Shown in pieces: positions 1 to 12,565 of a DNA stretch of 64,000 nucleotides. The DNA is from Sialis fuliginosa (taxonomy: Eukaryota; Arthropoda; Insecta; Megaloptera; Sialidae). Made by a program: the position numbers and the translations under genes. The notes under the pieces were generated by a model that worked only from the letters and a program-made list of their open reading frames with translations, searched no databases and was not told the origin of the DNA. The stretch lies in NCBI GenBank assembly GCA_961205875.1, contig OY540810.1, positions 27,466,001 to 27,530,000 of the forward strand. Reading direction: 5' to 3'. Each line of letters opens with the position of its first letter. Position 1 is the stretch's first letter.

Positions 1-894
1 ATTACAGTTTTTCCAAATATTTTTGCATAATTAATTGGTAAGTTGATTTGGCATTATAATTTCAGTGGCGTACATCAATTAAGCGTCACAAAGAGAATGT
101 TGGGAAGTAGTTTTTAAATTGAGAAGCAAAGAATATTAGCTTTAAAACAATTTTAAAAATTTTGCATTGATTTGAGTTAACGCGTCTAATTGTAAGATGA
201 CAGACAATCATATCATCAAAAAGGTAGAGTGAAAACGTCATTTCGAGAACGTTCTTGAACTGCGACGCGTTTTTTTATGAGCTAAAAATTAAGTAAATAT
301 TTTGTAACTGTGTAACTGACTAAACTTTATTAAATTTATTCATTAGAAAAACGAAATACATTGTATTGGTAAATGTTCTTAACTGAATCTATAAGTACGT
401 AGGTTACTCTACGATTACTTAATTTGTAACTAACGTTCGAAATATACAGACCTTTTAAATAATGTAGTAAAAAAAGAACTATATTTGAATTAGCAATTTG
501 CAACCATTTAATTTCTATATACCAGAAACCAAATAAAATGACTTTATTCTGGAAAATATACAATTACCATATTTGCATAAATTATGAAGAGTACTTCTGC
601 AAATAAGAATACATATTATTATAAGTAGATAGAAAAACAAACAAACAAATGTTAAGTACGCGCGTAATTATAATTATCAGTATATTTGATTTAAATCAGA
701 AAACAAATCCATACCCAACGTGCACTTGAATATAACAATCGTAAGAGATCATACTTATACTTCCATGAAATTGACTACAATAATAACATAATGAGTAGTT
801 ATATACGAGTAAACCAGCAGTTCTCAATCTAGGGTACACAATATCTGACAATATATAAGAACGATGAAAAAATTAAGAGTTTCGTATCAATATA
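1..894. other. AT-rich DNA without a recognised gene
   Basis: No protein similarity, RNA gene or paired terminal repeat is visible. The short open frames are rich in stops on either side and have AT-driven composition. The right edge is set by the TA target site of the MITE that begins at 895. Confidence 0.6.
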
Positions 895-1419
895 AGGTAG
901 TGGCACCAATCTTGGCAAGGAACCCAGTAATGGTAAATTTTTAATTAAAAGTACTGAATTAGAAATATGTGTTGATATTTGATTACTACCATTTCTGAAT
1001 ATTAATCTATATATACATTTAACTGTCTTAAAACGTGACTTGATGAAAACGGCCAATAGGTGTCAAAAGGGTGGACATTTAAATTAATTATTAGCAACTA
1101 CTTTACATTGTTTCAAATTTGACGATTCTTTCTTTTATATCTTTTGTGTCGTAGTATCATTTTGTAATCATTAGCAAGTGTCCTTCACTGCGTGCTCATT
1201 ACTGGTTTTACTTTATCCATTACTGGAGAAAAAACATAAACAAAATGAAATTATATATAATTTAAAAAAGAAACTATATTTGCGGACTTTGGTAATTAAA
1301 TTGATTAAATAAAGAGTTACTTGTTTTATTAGTAACATGAGAATTACAAAAAAGAAGCCTTTCAATCACAAAAACAGTAAACCTTGCTCTTATAGCGGCC
1401 ATAACTGATGCTTTTACCT
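895..1419 (+). mobile_element. MITE, AGGTACTGG family, copy 1 (TA target site)
   Basis: This 525-bp element is homologous along most of its length to copies at 23118-23663 and 27056-27625, and to a shortened inverted copy at 6907-7203. The family TIR is AGGTACTGGCACCAGT. Here the ends have decayed to AGGTAGTGGCACCAAT and, on the right, a TTTTACCT variant. TA dinucleotides flank both ends (893-894 and 1420-1421), which fits the Tc1/mariner target preference. It has no coding capacity, so it must have been moved in trans. Landmarks shared with the other copies are the CTTGG near the left end and a GGTGTCAAAA-type block near the middle. Confidence 0.8.
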
Positions 1420-3744
1420 TATGTATGAAAACGTTGGTGCGTATGTTATATGTTATGTATGTTATATGTGATTTCATCAGGCCTAAACCACTGTACGTAT
1501 CGAAACTATATTCATACCATATGTTTGTTTGGTGCATCGTTAGGTTTATCTTTTTTTTGGATCCGGTAGGTGCCGCTGGAGTCGAGATATTTACGAAAAT
1601 GTGTATTTATGGTCTGATTTTTAAACAAATTATTTGATTTCTGCGTAGTTCATTTTTGTATAATATAATTGTTTAAAATTAAAATAAATAGGATGGGCAA
1701 ATATATTTATTCAAAGTTAATTTAAGAATTTGTATTACAACTTTGATAGTTTAAATGTTATTTTATAAATTTCTTGGATGTTGTAGATTAAAATAAATTA
1801 ATTCGCAAAAAAAAATAATATTTACATTTTACTTTAATGTACATATATTCCTTTCAAAAAATAGTAAATTAGTTATTTTTGAAATTAAAAATTAATAAAA
1901 ACAATTAATGTGTTCGTCGAATTATAAAATTAGAATTGACGCTTATGAAAGAAAATAAGAATAAAAACATTTTAAGAACCTCTGTTAGAAAGAGAGACAG
2001 ATGTATTTACGAACGATGGATGTATTTTTACGCTACGTTTCCGCAGTAACACCTACGTTCTCAGGGTTCTTATTATTATCATTTTTTTATCCATTATTCC
2101 GGTTGTTTTTTTCTTAATTAACAAACTTAATTATCTAACTTTTACTACATGTATATTGCGCGGATATATTATATGTAGTTTGTATTCATATCTTGGAATA
2201 ATTAGCCCGTTTCTTAATTGGTGGAGAACATGAGTTTCAATGAAGGAAAAAGGAGCTTGTTATATTAAAAAAGTTCATGTAATGAATGAAAGAAAATTAT
2301 TATGGTTGAAATAGACAAATATATCTTTTTTTAAATATGAAAAGGAGCAATTTATAAAGTTCTCACTGCTTTTAAAGAATATTTGCATTGTATTTAGATT
2401 TTGTATATTATATTACCTATATAATCAAATTTTTAATAGTTTAGATACATATAAAAAGTGTATCTAATTATTATATTAATTACTTAATTAATACATAAAA
2501 AAATTAATCTATATACACCGACTGTTAAAATAAAATTTTGAATGTACATATATTGTACATCTATATTTAATAAATGTGATTTAAATAAAAAAGAATAAAA
2601 AATTATGATTTTATATATTGTAAATTATGATTTCCTTTTTTATTTATTAATCTTATGTCCGGTATTACTTATAAACGAGCTAACAAAATTTTCAAGCTTA
2701 CAAGCACAGTTCCCTTGAAGTTTCATGAAGTATTTGACAAGTTTCGCGTATTAAAAAAGTGGTGATATTATGAAAATTATTTTGTACGGTTAGAGTCGCC
2801 AACTGTGTTATAATAAGTTGAAATATCATTGTTCCAAATTCCATAACTAATCCAAGTTTTAAAATTTGTTAGATCCTTTATAATACCGGTCATTAAAGTT
2901 GATATTTCTACGACAAATTGAAATTTGATGCATGAATGAACCCCGAATCAAATCAATGGAATTTGGTTCCCGGCCAATATAATTAATATATTTTAGGGGT
3001 TTATGATTCTTGGGAGTAAGCGTTTTTTCAAAATGTATAACGAAACACGTGCAAAATAAACAGTTTATATAAACAAGTCACCATTAATAAGATTTTTAGG
3101 GTTATTTGAATGTTTTTTTTGTTGTGAAAGTGCTATTTCGCTTCATACCTCAATGATTATATTATTTCAACGGACAATTGTTCAATTAAAATTTAACTGC
3201 AATTCATCGAAATTTCTTAAACACTATTATTTTCCACTGCAATGAATAATAATCAAATAAAAATAATCACTCAAATAGAAAATCACTCTTACTATTAAAT
3301 ATATCATCCAAATAACGTCATTATTATTACCTGAACATTCCACCTGTATACATATTATGTACACATATAAGTCTATGGTAGACCCGTGGCTGTTCGGACC
3401 CGCGCCCTCCTCTGACCCCGCACTGGTTGTGAAACCCCGCAACGCCACCACATCCTCTATACGTGTCGGTGTGTGTGTGCGTGTAGTTTAACCCGTCAAC
3501 CTCATGGTCTTCACAAAACAACTGCTCGTATTCTTATAATCGCTTTGTATATCTTTATCTTTTGAATTATTACAATTGTATATTATATACCTACTACTAC
3601 TAGTAAGATATTATTATGTATATAAAATGGAAAATTTTAAATGACGAGGAAGATTTCATATCAATTCATAAATCAGTAAAAACTGTTAAAATAATACTTA
3701 TTATATATAATATGAATTTCTTTGTCAAATACCGAAAAGTCAAT
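1420..3744. other. AT-rich DNA without a recognised gene (contains the 3.3-3.5 kb island)
   Basis: No coding similarity and no paired TIRs were seen. The only compositional break is the GC-richer island at about 3330-3520, listed separately. Confidence 0.55.
3331..3520 (-). other. GC-rich island, possible minus-strand exon
   Basis: About 190 bp is clearly richer in G+C than its surroundings and holds a short TG-rich run near 3470. Read on the minus strand it ends in TTCAG followed by GTAATA (3325-3330), a plausible splice donor. Two overlapping minus-strand frames cross it, but neither resembles a known protein. It may be a 5' untranslated exon, a regulatory element or an old repeat. Only the composition and the donor-like motif are seen; exon status is inference. 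Confidence 0.2.
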
Positions 3745-3748
3745 TTAA

Positions 3749-4265
3749 CCTACCAGTGGAGGCTCTATTAACAAAACGAAATTATTTCTTTACTTAATCC
3801 GCCAGTCTACCTTCAAACTGACAATAATTAATTTGAGTTTAGAGAAACGTGGTGTGTTATTCCTCCTTAAAATTGTTGATGGGTCAATTTGACCCAACGT
3901 TCCCGTTAACGTGACTTTTTTACAACATGGCCGGCTCATACATATTTTTTTATCAGATCAGAAAGATATTGAATTAATTCAATATTCAAACCCTCCACTA
4001 CGTTTGTTTAAAGCATGCAGATAAATGTCTATGTTGCTGCGATTAAGATAATTTTACGTTTTTATAATTAAATTAAAATAAAAAAAAATAAAAAATTGGG
4101 TATATTCTGTGATTTATATTAGACTGGGGATCTAATGATATGTTTTACTTAATAATAAAATAATTATGTAATTAAAGAGTGATTTCAATAATCCCTAATG
4201 TCAAACGGGTCAATTTGATCCAACGTTTCCATTGACATGAGGATTTTCACGCCTCCAGTGGCGGG
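3749..4265. mobile_element. piggyBac-like MITE (TTAA target site)
   Basis: This 517-bp element has imperfect TIRs, CCTACCAGTGGAGGC on the left and the complement of CCCGCCACTGGAGGC on the right. TTAA lies at 3745-3748 and again at 4266-4269, the target duplication typical of the piggyBac superfamily. Internally it carries two diverged copies of a near-palindromic GGGTCAATTTGACCC motif followed by CAACGTT (about 3881 and 4206). No transposase frame is present, so it is a non-autonomous element. Assignment to piggyBac rests on TTAA plus the C-rich termini. Confidence 0.72.
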
Positions 4266-4476
4266 TTAAATATTTATCGAATCAAAAATTAACTCTTTTT
4301 TATTACTAATACAGTATGGGTAATCTCGCCGATAAAAAATTTAATGGAGATAATATTTTTTTCCAAGAGATTTATACCCGGTTTCATTAACAATATGTAA
4401 CTCAAACAGGGATCTGATTGATCAAATCATAGTTACCGAACAATTTGTGATAAACCTTCTTTTAGTCATTTTCACT

Positions 4477-4795
4477 ATGATTTATAAGTTATTTCAAAAT
4501 TTTTCATGAACTATTTTTGCTACATATAATTTTCATTGAAAGTACTAATTAAAAACTACATACTAGAATTTTTTTCAGATTATTTGCGTTGATAGTTTAG
4601 AAATTAGAGGGGAGGGACGCTCAGAAAACCACATTAAAAAGCAAATATATCGTGACCGAAGTATTCAAATCAAAAGGCCATATTACATTTTTTATTGCAT
4701 TTTAGGAGACCTATCTAAAGACTCAATGGGATGTGTGAAAAAAAATATGAGTACACTTTCAGTCTATGGACGAGGGTCCAAAAACACGTTACATC
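4477..4795 (+). repeat. dispersed repeat, copy 1 (second copy at 16405-16815)
   Basis: This stretch aligns in the same orientation with 16405-16815. Shared blocks are TTATTTCAAAATTTTTCAT, CTATTTTTGCTACA, a TTTAGAAATTAGAGG block and a TCAGTCTATGG-like block near the right end. The order of blocks is kept, but each copy has private insertions. No TIR or target duplication could be set, so the element class is unknown. The remainder of 4270-5330 shows nothing recognisable. Confidence 0.6.
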
Positions 4796-5333
4796 GGTAT
4801 TTAAACGATCCGAATTTATTAAGTTGACAGTTCAAAATTTCAATAATTATAGGTGTATTGAATATATCTTACAAACATTACACCAGCGACAAAAAATTAC
4901 GTAAAAACTTCGATTATGTGGGATTTTGAATGTAGAACAATGATACACCTGTGCGTTACATAAACAGGTAAATGTCGCATTATTCTGCATACAGTGGGTC
5001 GTATCTCACTTCCCACGTGCCTGAGGTTGGGCATCAATGATCAATAACACAAATTGATTATGTTATTATCATCGTCTTACTGAATTCATAATGAAACAAC
5101 AACAAATTGTCAAGAGCAACCCCTTCAAAACACAGTGGCGGAGGCGGAAAATTTAAATGATAAAAAAAATGTTAGAAGATAATATAAATATTTAGTAATT
5201 TGATTTTGTTGAGTTTAAAGTTATAGGCATTACAATTAAAAGTAAAGGATAAATTTGAGAAAGTGCAAAAGTATGAGAGTAACCTTTAAAATTAATTTTG
5301 TCAGATGCTAAAACGAGTATTTACAAATATAGT

Positions 5334-5575
5334 ATTGTGAAGCCATTTTTTTTTAGAAATCCGGATTTTGATTGAATTATCTATTTTGACCTTCCCTGAA
5401 TCCATTCTGACTATTTTCGCCATGATGTCTGTGTATCAGTCTGTCTGTCTGTAGACGCTGTAACTGAAATACGACAAATCGTATAAGACTGTATTTTTAT
5501 ATTTAAGATTAGTTTTTGCTTGGAAAGAAAACCTCCTATTTTTGAAAACGATCTTTCAACCGAATACGGATGTTT
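5334..5575 (+). repeat. dispersed repeat (TGTGAAGCC / CTGTCTGTCTGT family), copy 1
   Basis: Matches the reverse complement of 49141-49390 over most of its length and, in part, that of 58790-58945. Blocks in order are TGTGAAGCC, TTTTGATTGAATTATCTATT, a GACCTTCCCTGAATCC-like block, CTGTCTGTCTGT and GATCTTTCAACCG at the right end. It stops about 20 bp before the foldback at 5596. Its class is unresolved: it could be a LINE 3' end or a SINE body. Confidence 0.65.
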
Positions 5576-5595
5576 ATTGATGTCGATTTTATGTA

Positions 5596-5746
5596 TCTTG
5601 GCTTATGCGTCGGTTTGGTCATTCTATCGGCCATTGTTTCGTCATACATTGTAGTGGACATCTTCAGAATTTATTGAAAGTGAATTTTCGCGAGATTTTG
5701 GCAGATAGAACGATCAAATCGACGCTGCTTATACCCAGAAACCAAT
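5596..5746. repeat. foldback repeat with hammerhead-like core, copy at 5.6 kb
   Basis: An imperfect inverted repeat, with arms beginning CTTGG and ending CCAA. It is a diverged relative of the foldback at 56713-56898: both share GGTTTGGTC, ATCGGCCA/T and GTAGTGGAC. On the minus strand the left arm reads CTGAAGA (5661-5667), then a GTCCAC...GTATGAC helix and GAAAC (5636-5640), which matches the hammerhead core order. The right arm has lost this core. Confidence 0.6.
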
Positions 5747-6906
5747 ATTCATTATTCCTGTTACTTTATAGATACGCTACTGTTCGAACATCGGGAGAGT
5801 ATTTAAGTATACTAATCGCTTGTGCCAATCGGCCCTCGACATTTAAATGAAATGAAATTCTACATTAGACAAGTGTTTGTTCATGACGTAAGCCACTCGT
5901 AAATAATTGGAGAAATAATTGGTTTATAAATTAAAACAGAATTTTAACTCCATATTTAAAAAAAACTCTCTACAGAATTCCGGGAACGATTTTATTTTAT
6001 TCCCCTTTACCAGTTTAAAAATTATATTGTTTATTTGCCCGAGTTTTTGAATTAATTTAGTATCAAAATATTGATTAGATATAATTTTAAATTATAATTT
6101 CTTAACCTCAAAATTATTTTTGTATAAATATGTTATTCCTGAATTGTAATATTACGTGAAATAAAATTTTAAAAAAGTACTTACTATACGTCATATGACA
6201 CTTTTTGTAATGGTTCAAAAATTGATTCAACATTTTTAACACCAATTATTCACTATACATAAACATAAATATCAAAATGAGTATAACATACCTACTTACA
6301 TAAACTGACTTTTCAATGTAAAAAATCGTGTGGTTATTAAGTGTGCAAACATTAAAACAGAAACATAATTAACTTCATTCCAGTAAATATATAATATATA
6401 TCTATATCATGGTTTATTTTTAATAATATTCATACGAGATTTATAATTAATAATTATCAAAGTCATATCAAAAGTTTAAAATTAAATTGTAAATCAAATG
6501 CACAAATGGTATGTTAATTTAAACGTCAAAATATATCTACATTTCCATTAATCTGAAATTACTCTATGTTTCATGTGAATATTGCTGTAATTTAAACTTC
6601 ACACAATATGCGAAACCGTATGTATTTTAAAAACTAAAATTAACTCTGATAATGACTTTGGTAGAATTTAGTCTACTTGTACATACTTTGTAATAATTTT
6701 AATTGTAATTAAATTATATAATTTGATATTCAAACAAAAATTACCAAGATATGGAACGTTCTGATATCAAAAAGAACATATTTAATAATGAATTCCTTTT
6801 GAGAAAACAAAGAATCATTTAATTTTCGTTTCAGTTTTATCAACTTTGTTTTTTTTTAAAATATTTTTAACTTCAAATATTTTTATTTTCAATAAATCAG
6901 CATGTA
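5747..6906. other. AT-rich DNA, nothing recognised
   Basis: Very AT-rich with homopolymer runs. No coding similarity, paired termini or tandem array was seen. Confidence 0.55.
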
Positions 6907-7203
6907 AGGTACAGACATCAATCTTGGCCCCTTTAATAGCAAGGTATACTGTTTTTTGGGTAATTCTTATGAACTCATATTATTAATAAAACAAGTACCT
7001 CTTTATTAAATCAATTTAATTACACAAAAGTTATAAAATAAAGAATTTAAAATTTGAAACAATGTAATAATTAATAAATAAATTACACAAATAATTATTT
7101 TAAATGTCCACCATTTTGACATCAACAAATATTTCTAATTTAGTACATTTAATTAAACAAGAATTCAACACTGGGGTATGATCCAAGACTGGTGCCAGTA
7201 CCT
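6907..7203 (-). mobile_element. MITE, AGGTACTGG family, truncated inverted copy
   Basis: A 297-bp copy in the opposite orientation to the three longer copies. The right end reads ACTGGTGCCAGTACCT, the exact complement of the family TIR, and the left end is AGGTACAGACATCAAT. TA flanks both ends (6905-6906 and 7204-7205). Compared with the 525-570 bp copies it lacks roughly 230-270 bp internally. It still shows the family's TGTCCACCATTTTGACAT block and the TTTCTAATTTAGTACA block. Confidence 0.8.
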
Positions 7204-8435
7204 TACATAATTAAAATTGCATATAAAGTGGAGTTAACTTTTTTCGCTTCTGAACGATGAACATTTCAATACACATACATACATATATTGAAGTAGCCAC
7301 GTGCTACCAGGAATGTTCTACTCAAACATTTAAGCTCAGCGAAGTGCAAACATACACAGTTTGTATACCTAATATTGTTTGAAGATTCTTTAAGTCCAAC
7401 AACCATTGAATATTGTGTAAGGTTAAAAAGGTAAATTGAAATTAAATCAAAATTTAACCCAGCTATTATCTTCTTGAATACAAATTAATTAAATTTACTA
7501 TTAACTATATTTGAATTTAGTATATTATACATAATATAATGAATATGGGAAATCAAAATTTGATCTATGATTGCAAACATATAATTATATGTTGAATTGA
7601 ATTAACTGTAAATTATTGTGTTCATTTTTAGTTCGATTATGTTTGATGGTTAATGAATGGAAATATAATGTAATGTTTATTACACACGTATATATTTCGT
7701 TAATAAAACAACAGTTTTTGCAATCTATTATTATCGATTAAAACAAATAAACAGACATAAATAACTTAAATGTAAAAAAAGAATGCAATAAAACAATCAT
7801 TAGACCATTGCGAAAATTCACATAAAATATTTTATGAATCAACAACGTACATATATTTACAAAGAAAATAAATAAAACGAAAATTATGTTCACGTATAAA
7901 TACATTTTAAGCATTTTATATGTGTATTGTTATAAAGAATCCTTTTCATTCAAGCGAAAAAACTTTTTTATTACAGCAATAAAACCATAACAATGATATA
8001 TGAATAAACGACGGCCCATTATTTATATACAAAATATCATGAAAATTTATAGTAATTAGCATAAATAATAAGCAAGGTCCAGTCCTACCTAATAAGTACA
8101 ATGATCCTGACATTTCGAACTGTTGTAGTTTAAATCCAATACTTGTCATTAAATATTACACAACACATCACATATAAATATTTAATTAATCAAATCGAAT
8201 CCGAAAAAACACACATACACTGTGTTAGAGTAAAAAAATCACTAAAAACAGTAACAACACGTGGGTTGACAGTTGATGTTTTTTTTCCAATGGCGTTGGC
8301 TATTTTTACAATCCTCCCATACCAAGTTGTTTAGTATAAATAAAATATCACCCCCTGCACTGTTGGGTAAGGCACTAGTCACTGAACTTTGTTGACAATG
8401 TATAACAATACTATCATTTAATTGTTGCAAGCTTC
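7204..8435. other. AT-rich DNA, nothing recognised
   Basis: No supported gene. Composition becomes less AT-biased towards 8.4 kb, where the next region begins. Confidence 0.5.
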
Positions 8436-9050
8436 ATTTTCACACAGAATATGAATCACAAGATGGTATCACTACAGACGATCTGATCATTTGTTTCTTG
8501 CGTTTTTCTTCTCACTCGCACAAAGTTTTATGATTATTCATGAGCACACACAAATAGTGGATGTTATATATTCTGTTGTTTAATTCACATGATATTTTTC
8601 ACACACTTAACTACTTGAACTTTCCGTTTCGACCAAGACACATTGTTCTAGCTACCGTGGGAGTTTCACACAAAAACTAGCAAGGTGTGACGATTGTCTT
8701 AAGACGTGAACACACACAGACACACAGATACACACGCACGGAACACAGTGTGGTTCGTACAGCGCACAAATGAAGAGTGACCGAATGTCAGATGCCCACA
8801 TGCATGGGGCCTAGAGAGATTTTGCCCCGACAGATGTTTAATAGGAGCAGCCAAGCTACTGGTGCTCACAGCGGTATTGGTGGGGTTAACTTGAACGGGT
8901 TATTTTGACTGAACCACGCTGATCTCGCGCGGTCACTTGGGAGGGGGGAGTGTTCACTTGTAGTAGTAGATGTCGCTGCTCTACGCCACACTTGATTGCG
9001 TTCTAGCTGCGGCGGTTCATTGCTTCGGATCTACCTGTATATATGTGTAG
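8436..9050 (-). promoter_or_regulatory. GC-richer island, candidate promoter and 5' UTR (orientation uncertain)
   Basis: About 600 bp stands out from its surroundings by higher G+C, frequent CpG, CA-rich tracts near 8710-8745 and GC-rich stretches near 8925-9015. On the minus strand an arthropod-type initiator TCAGTC lies at 8907-8912, and the downstream sequence has the CA/AAG-rich look of an insect 5' UTR, with short upstream frames. No TATA box or downstream promoter element at the expected spacing was seen. No coding exon was found next to it. Composition and the initiator are seen; promoter function is inference, and it could instead be an enhancer or an old repeat. Confidence 0.3.
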
Positions 9051-9865
9051 GTAGATTTTAATGATCAGACAGATGATGCGTGTATATTGTGTATGATATA
9101 CTGATGATTACTGGAGATTTATTTTATCTTGTTTGTGAATTACGTAATTTCATTATACATTTATTTTTTGAATATTTCATGTGAAATACAAAATAAAATA
9201 TTTTATTTTAAAATTTTTTCAAGTATCTCTTGAAATTATAACTTAAGATTAGCAAAGTAGGAGAAAGCAGTTTTTTTTAAATTATACATATTTTATATTA
9301 TTTTTTAATGTTATTAGCCTAGCACCCCTTTAGTTGTGAACTATCCGTATTTTTTTTTTAATAAAAATAGATTTGATTTCGAAAAATTTAGTTTTTACTT
9401 TGTTAATAATTAAAAGTAAAAAATTAGATATAATTTGGCGATCTAGTTGTTGCACTTACACACGTTGTTTGCCTGTAAATTGCACTCTATTACTGTTACG
9501 GTTGTTTTTTTTCACGAGTCTTTACAAAACTTTGAATAAACCTGGTTCTGAAACTACACGTGAATGTATGTGTTTTAAAATTTTTATAGCATTTAAAAGG
9601 ATTGAAGTTTCGAATAATCAGTGTTTAAAACGTCTCTGTATAGAATTTTTGTGTAGAATTTCAATAAATAGAGCACTTCCGGCAAGTTTTCTCATTTACC
9701 GTGTATTAAAAACTATTTTTAATATCCAATTGCGTCTAATATTATTTTTTTAAATTAGTAAAATATATGAGCTATCCATAAATTACATATTAAAATTTTA
9801 GACTTTAACTATACATTGCTCTAATAATCTAATATTCTTTTACCATTATTTTGTATATATTATAC
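9051..9865. other. AT-rich DNA with one motif shared with 19.87 kb
   Basis: A 126-codon plus-strand frame at 9373-9753 lacks similarity to anything known and looks fortuitous. The motif AGCACCCCTTTAGTT near 9319-9333 is the complement of ACTAAAGGGGTGCT near 19868-19881, suggesting two decayed ends of one repeat family. No complete element could be drawn. Confidence 0.45.
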
Positions 9866-10440
9866 GCTGTGGCGCAACCAGCGGGGAGGTATGGGAGCTT
9901 GCCCCCCTTCTCGAAGTGCTGTACCTAGCGAGTGGCCAACTAGTTATACTATATAATATATACGAGATATACGTAAAATATATATGTTATATGTCAATGT
10001 CCCCCCCTCACCGTCATATTCCCCATTCATTTTAGTTTTGTTTCCTCGTAATTGTTAAGTAAATATTACAGTATTAAATATTGGTTGGACCACCCTACTG
10101 CCAACTCCTACCAACCCGGTTGGTAGGAGTTGGCCCTTGCTGAGGACGTTTAGGCAGTGGTAAAATGGGTTAGAATAACATTATCAGGTTTAAAAAATTA
10201 CTGGAGAAAAAAAAGACCTTCAGAAATTGAAGACGGTGCAAAATGATGAATGAAAAAAAGTTTTCAATTACAACAGCTATTTTCAGTGTTTTCCAGGGGC
10301 GCGGCGACCCCATTGACAACAGAACGACCACTTTGTGAGTAAATTGAAAACGTTCTTTAGATGCGGCTCCTTAATAAAAAAATTGTAAGAGCGAGTCGAG
10401 CCTCGTGTATTAGCGTCCCGTAATGTATAGTTTTTTAATT
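9866..10440. repeat. GC-rich repeat mosaic, unclassified
   Basis: Several GC-rich patches interrupt AT-rich DNA. They are GTGGCGCAACCAGCGGGG at about 9870 followed by GGGAGCTTGCCCCCC, a C-run near 10002, a perfect hairpin at 10100-10134 and CCAGGGGCGCGGCGACCCC near 10293. The GTGGCG...CCAG start and GGGCTTGCCCCCC-like box recall DNA-transposon ends. No matching partner end or target duplication was found, so this may be several truncated elements. Confidence 0.35.
10100..10134. repeat. perfect 16-bp-stem hairpin
   Basis: GCCAACTCCTACCAAC (10100-10115) is followed, after a 3-nt CCG loop, by its exact reverse complement at 10119-10134. No U-tract follows and the context is eukaryotic, so it is not a bacterial terminator. 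It is probably a fragment of a foldback element. Confidence 0.85.
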
Positions 10441-12565
10441 TTTTTATTTTCAATTGCACTTGTAAATACTAAAGAAAACCCTAATAACACAGATATTTAA
10501 CCTTTAAAATTTTAGTAAAGTTGAGAACCAATTTAAAACATGTAGTGCAGTTAGTAGCAGTTTGAATATTGCGTCAAAAAAGGTTTGTGGGTTAGATTTT
10601 TCGACTTTCATGAAAAAGCATTATTTTTTTATTATATAGTTCAATTTATCATTTCTGCATTTTAAAATTATTATTTTTATTATGACATGTAATAAACAAT
10701 AATTAAAGTGCAACGTATAAATCATTGCGAGGTATCTATTTTTCATAGAAATGTAAAGTTTTTTATTAGACAAACTTTACTTTGTCCCAGACGCAATAAT
10801 TAATGACATTTTCATAAAACTATCATAGTTATAAAACAATAATGACTACAAAAACACGTGTCAAGTGTACATTTAGGTACTAAAAATTATAAAATTCTTT
10901 TTGTTTTTTAAAATGTATTGATTGATGAGGTAATGTTACTCTGAAGTAGTTGCATTAACTTTTTATTCGATTTTCAGGTCTTGCTCTAATATGTATTTAA
11001 TTATCATTAGAATTGTATACAGGAGCGTAATTGCCGCGAGGGTTTATTTGAATGCAGGCGATTAAAAATATGTACGACTCTAATGCCCAGTTTCTTCTAT
11101 ATCTATGTTACCAGTTTCGTAGTTGACAGCTTGGTATTCATCTGTTAAAAAGCAAATGCTGGATTCTGATTGGTCCATTTGTTGTTACAAATAGCACAAT
11201 TTTCAGGGGTTGTTTTAAGAAAATTTTAGAACTGCACAATATGAGTGAATGCCAATTTTTTCCCTAGATACTAGAATTTTTGGTCTTCCAATTAAGAAAT
11301 TGTAATACTGTACTAGACAAAATTACTTTTATAACTGCACTTTTCAATTTCAGTTACACAAACAAGCTATAACTGTATACTAAAATAATCCCTGAGAATT
11401 TGATAAGACAGTAAAACTGTAATTGAAAGTGATCAGTGATTCTTAGCTCGACCAACGTTATTTTCCACACTTTGCAGAGCATTTAAGATATCACTGCAAT
11501 CTGTGATGTAATATACCTAATTATAAATTCTGTTAATGAGTTAATACACAAAGAACAAGCGTGGGCATTTCATATAAAATACGATTGGCAGCTTAAACAT
11601 GAAACCTGTAAGGAAGCTGTCAAAAATAAATACCCTGATAAAAAAAAACAAGTTTATGCATTCATTGATTTATTAATTCTCATTAATAAATATCTGATTA
11701 CGTCCCTGATTACAATACGTTTGTGTACACTGAAATGAATCACTTCATAGCATGTTGTATGAAAGGTAGGTATGCAGTACGTGTATCTGTAGCTAGAAGC
11801 TGTTTGTTTTTGCCATGTTTTGATTGCTGAAAGACCCAAGTTATTATTACAATGAAATCCACACACATTAATAAATGTTTTATAAAAGTGTCAAAGGTTT
11901 TGCTCCCTTATCAAAAGATTGCTGAGTGTGCTTATGTTTTAAAATAGTACATGTGTATTGTTATGTAATGTCGCAGCTGATGTATGTTAATTTCGATTGC
12001 TACATAACTCATTTTTGTTTATTTTAGGTTGATTTATTTTTAATGAAAACAGGACTGGTGCAGCCATTTCATGATTACTTTTGTAGATTTCGCATGACCA
12101 GTTAAAGCAATATAAATCAAGTAGTTTATTAAAAAAACAATTGTTTTAGCTTCCAAACGGGATTACTGTTATGAAGAGTAATGATACTTTACTAAAGCTT
12201 GGATGAGACGAGAGCTTGGTAAGTCTGGTTTTGGTCTGACAGTCTTCGAGAGAAGTTTCATCTCGCCGTGCAGCCCTACTAATGTTCATATTGTAAAGGA
12301 ATTACTCTCAAGTAAAAACAATTTCTCTTTACCAAATTATGTGATGTTGTCTATAAGTGGCGTACTGACTTAAAACAGCTAAAATCCATTAGTTTATAGT
12401 TATAAATTGTAAATACAACCTACATGTCTCCTACTTGACTATAGCAATGAATCAATAATTTCTGTTACTATTTAATTTCACTGGATACAAACTGTTTAAA
12501 TTTCTATATGCATTAAAATCATGTGACTATCAATTCGTCACTTTATATATGTATATAAAATCATA
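10441..12565. other. AT-rich DNA, nothing recognised
   Basis: No coding similarity, TIR pair or tandem array was found in about 2.1 kb. Short frames here are not supported by any family match. Confidence 0.5.

Noticed and set aside
9373-9753. 126-codon plus-strand frame
   Set aside because: No recognisable domain; amino-acid make-up (I, L, F, C, K) is that of random AT-rich sequence, and there is no splice or promoter context.
10100-10134. Rho-independent terminator
   Set aside because: The context is eukaryotic, no U-tract follows, and no gene ends here.
9866-10320. Complete hAT element between the GTGGCGCAACCAG and CCAGGGGCGCGG boxes
   Set aside because: The two boxes are not inverted copies of each other and no 8-bp duplication flanks them.
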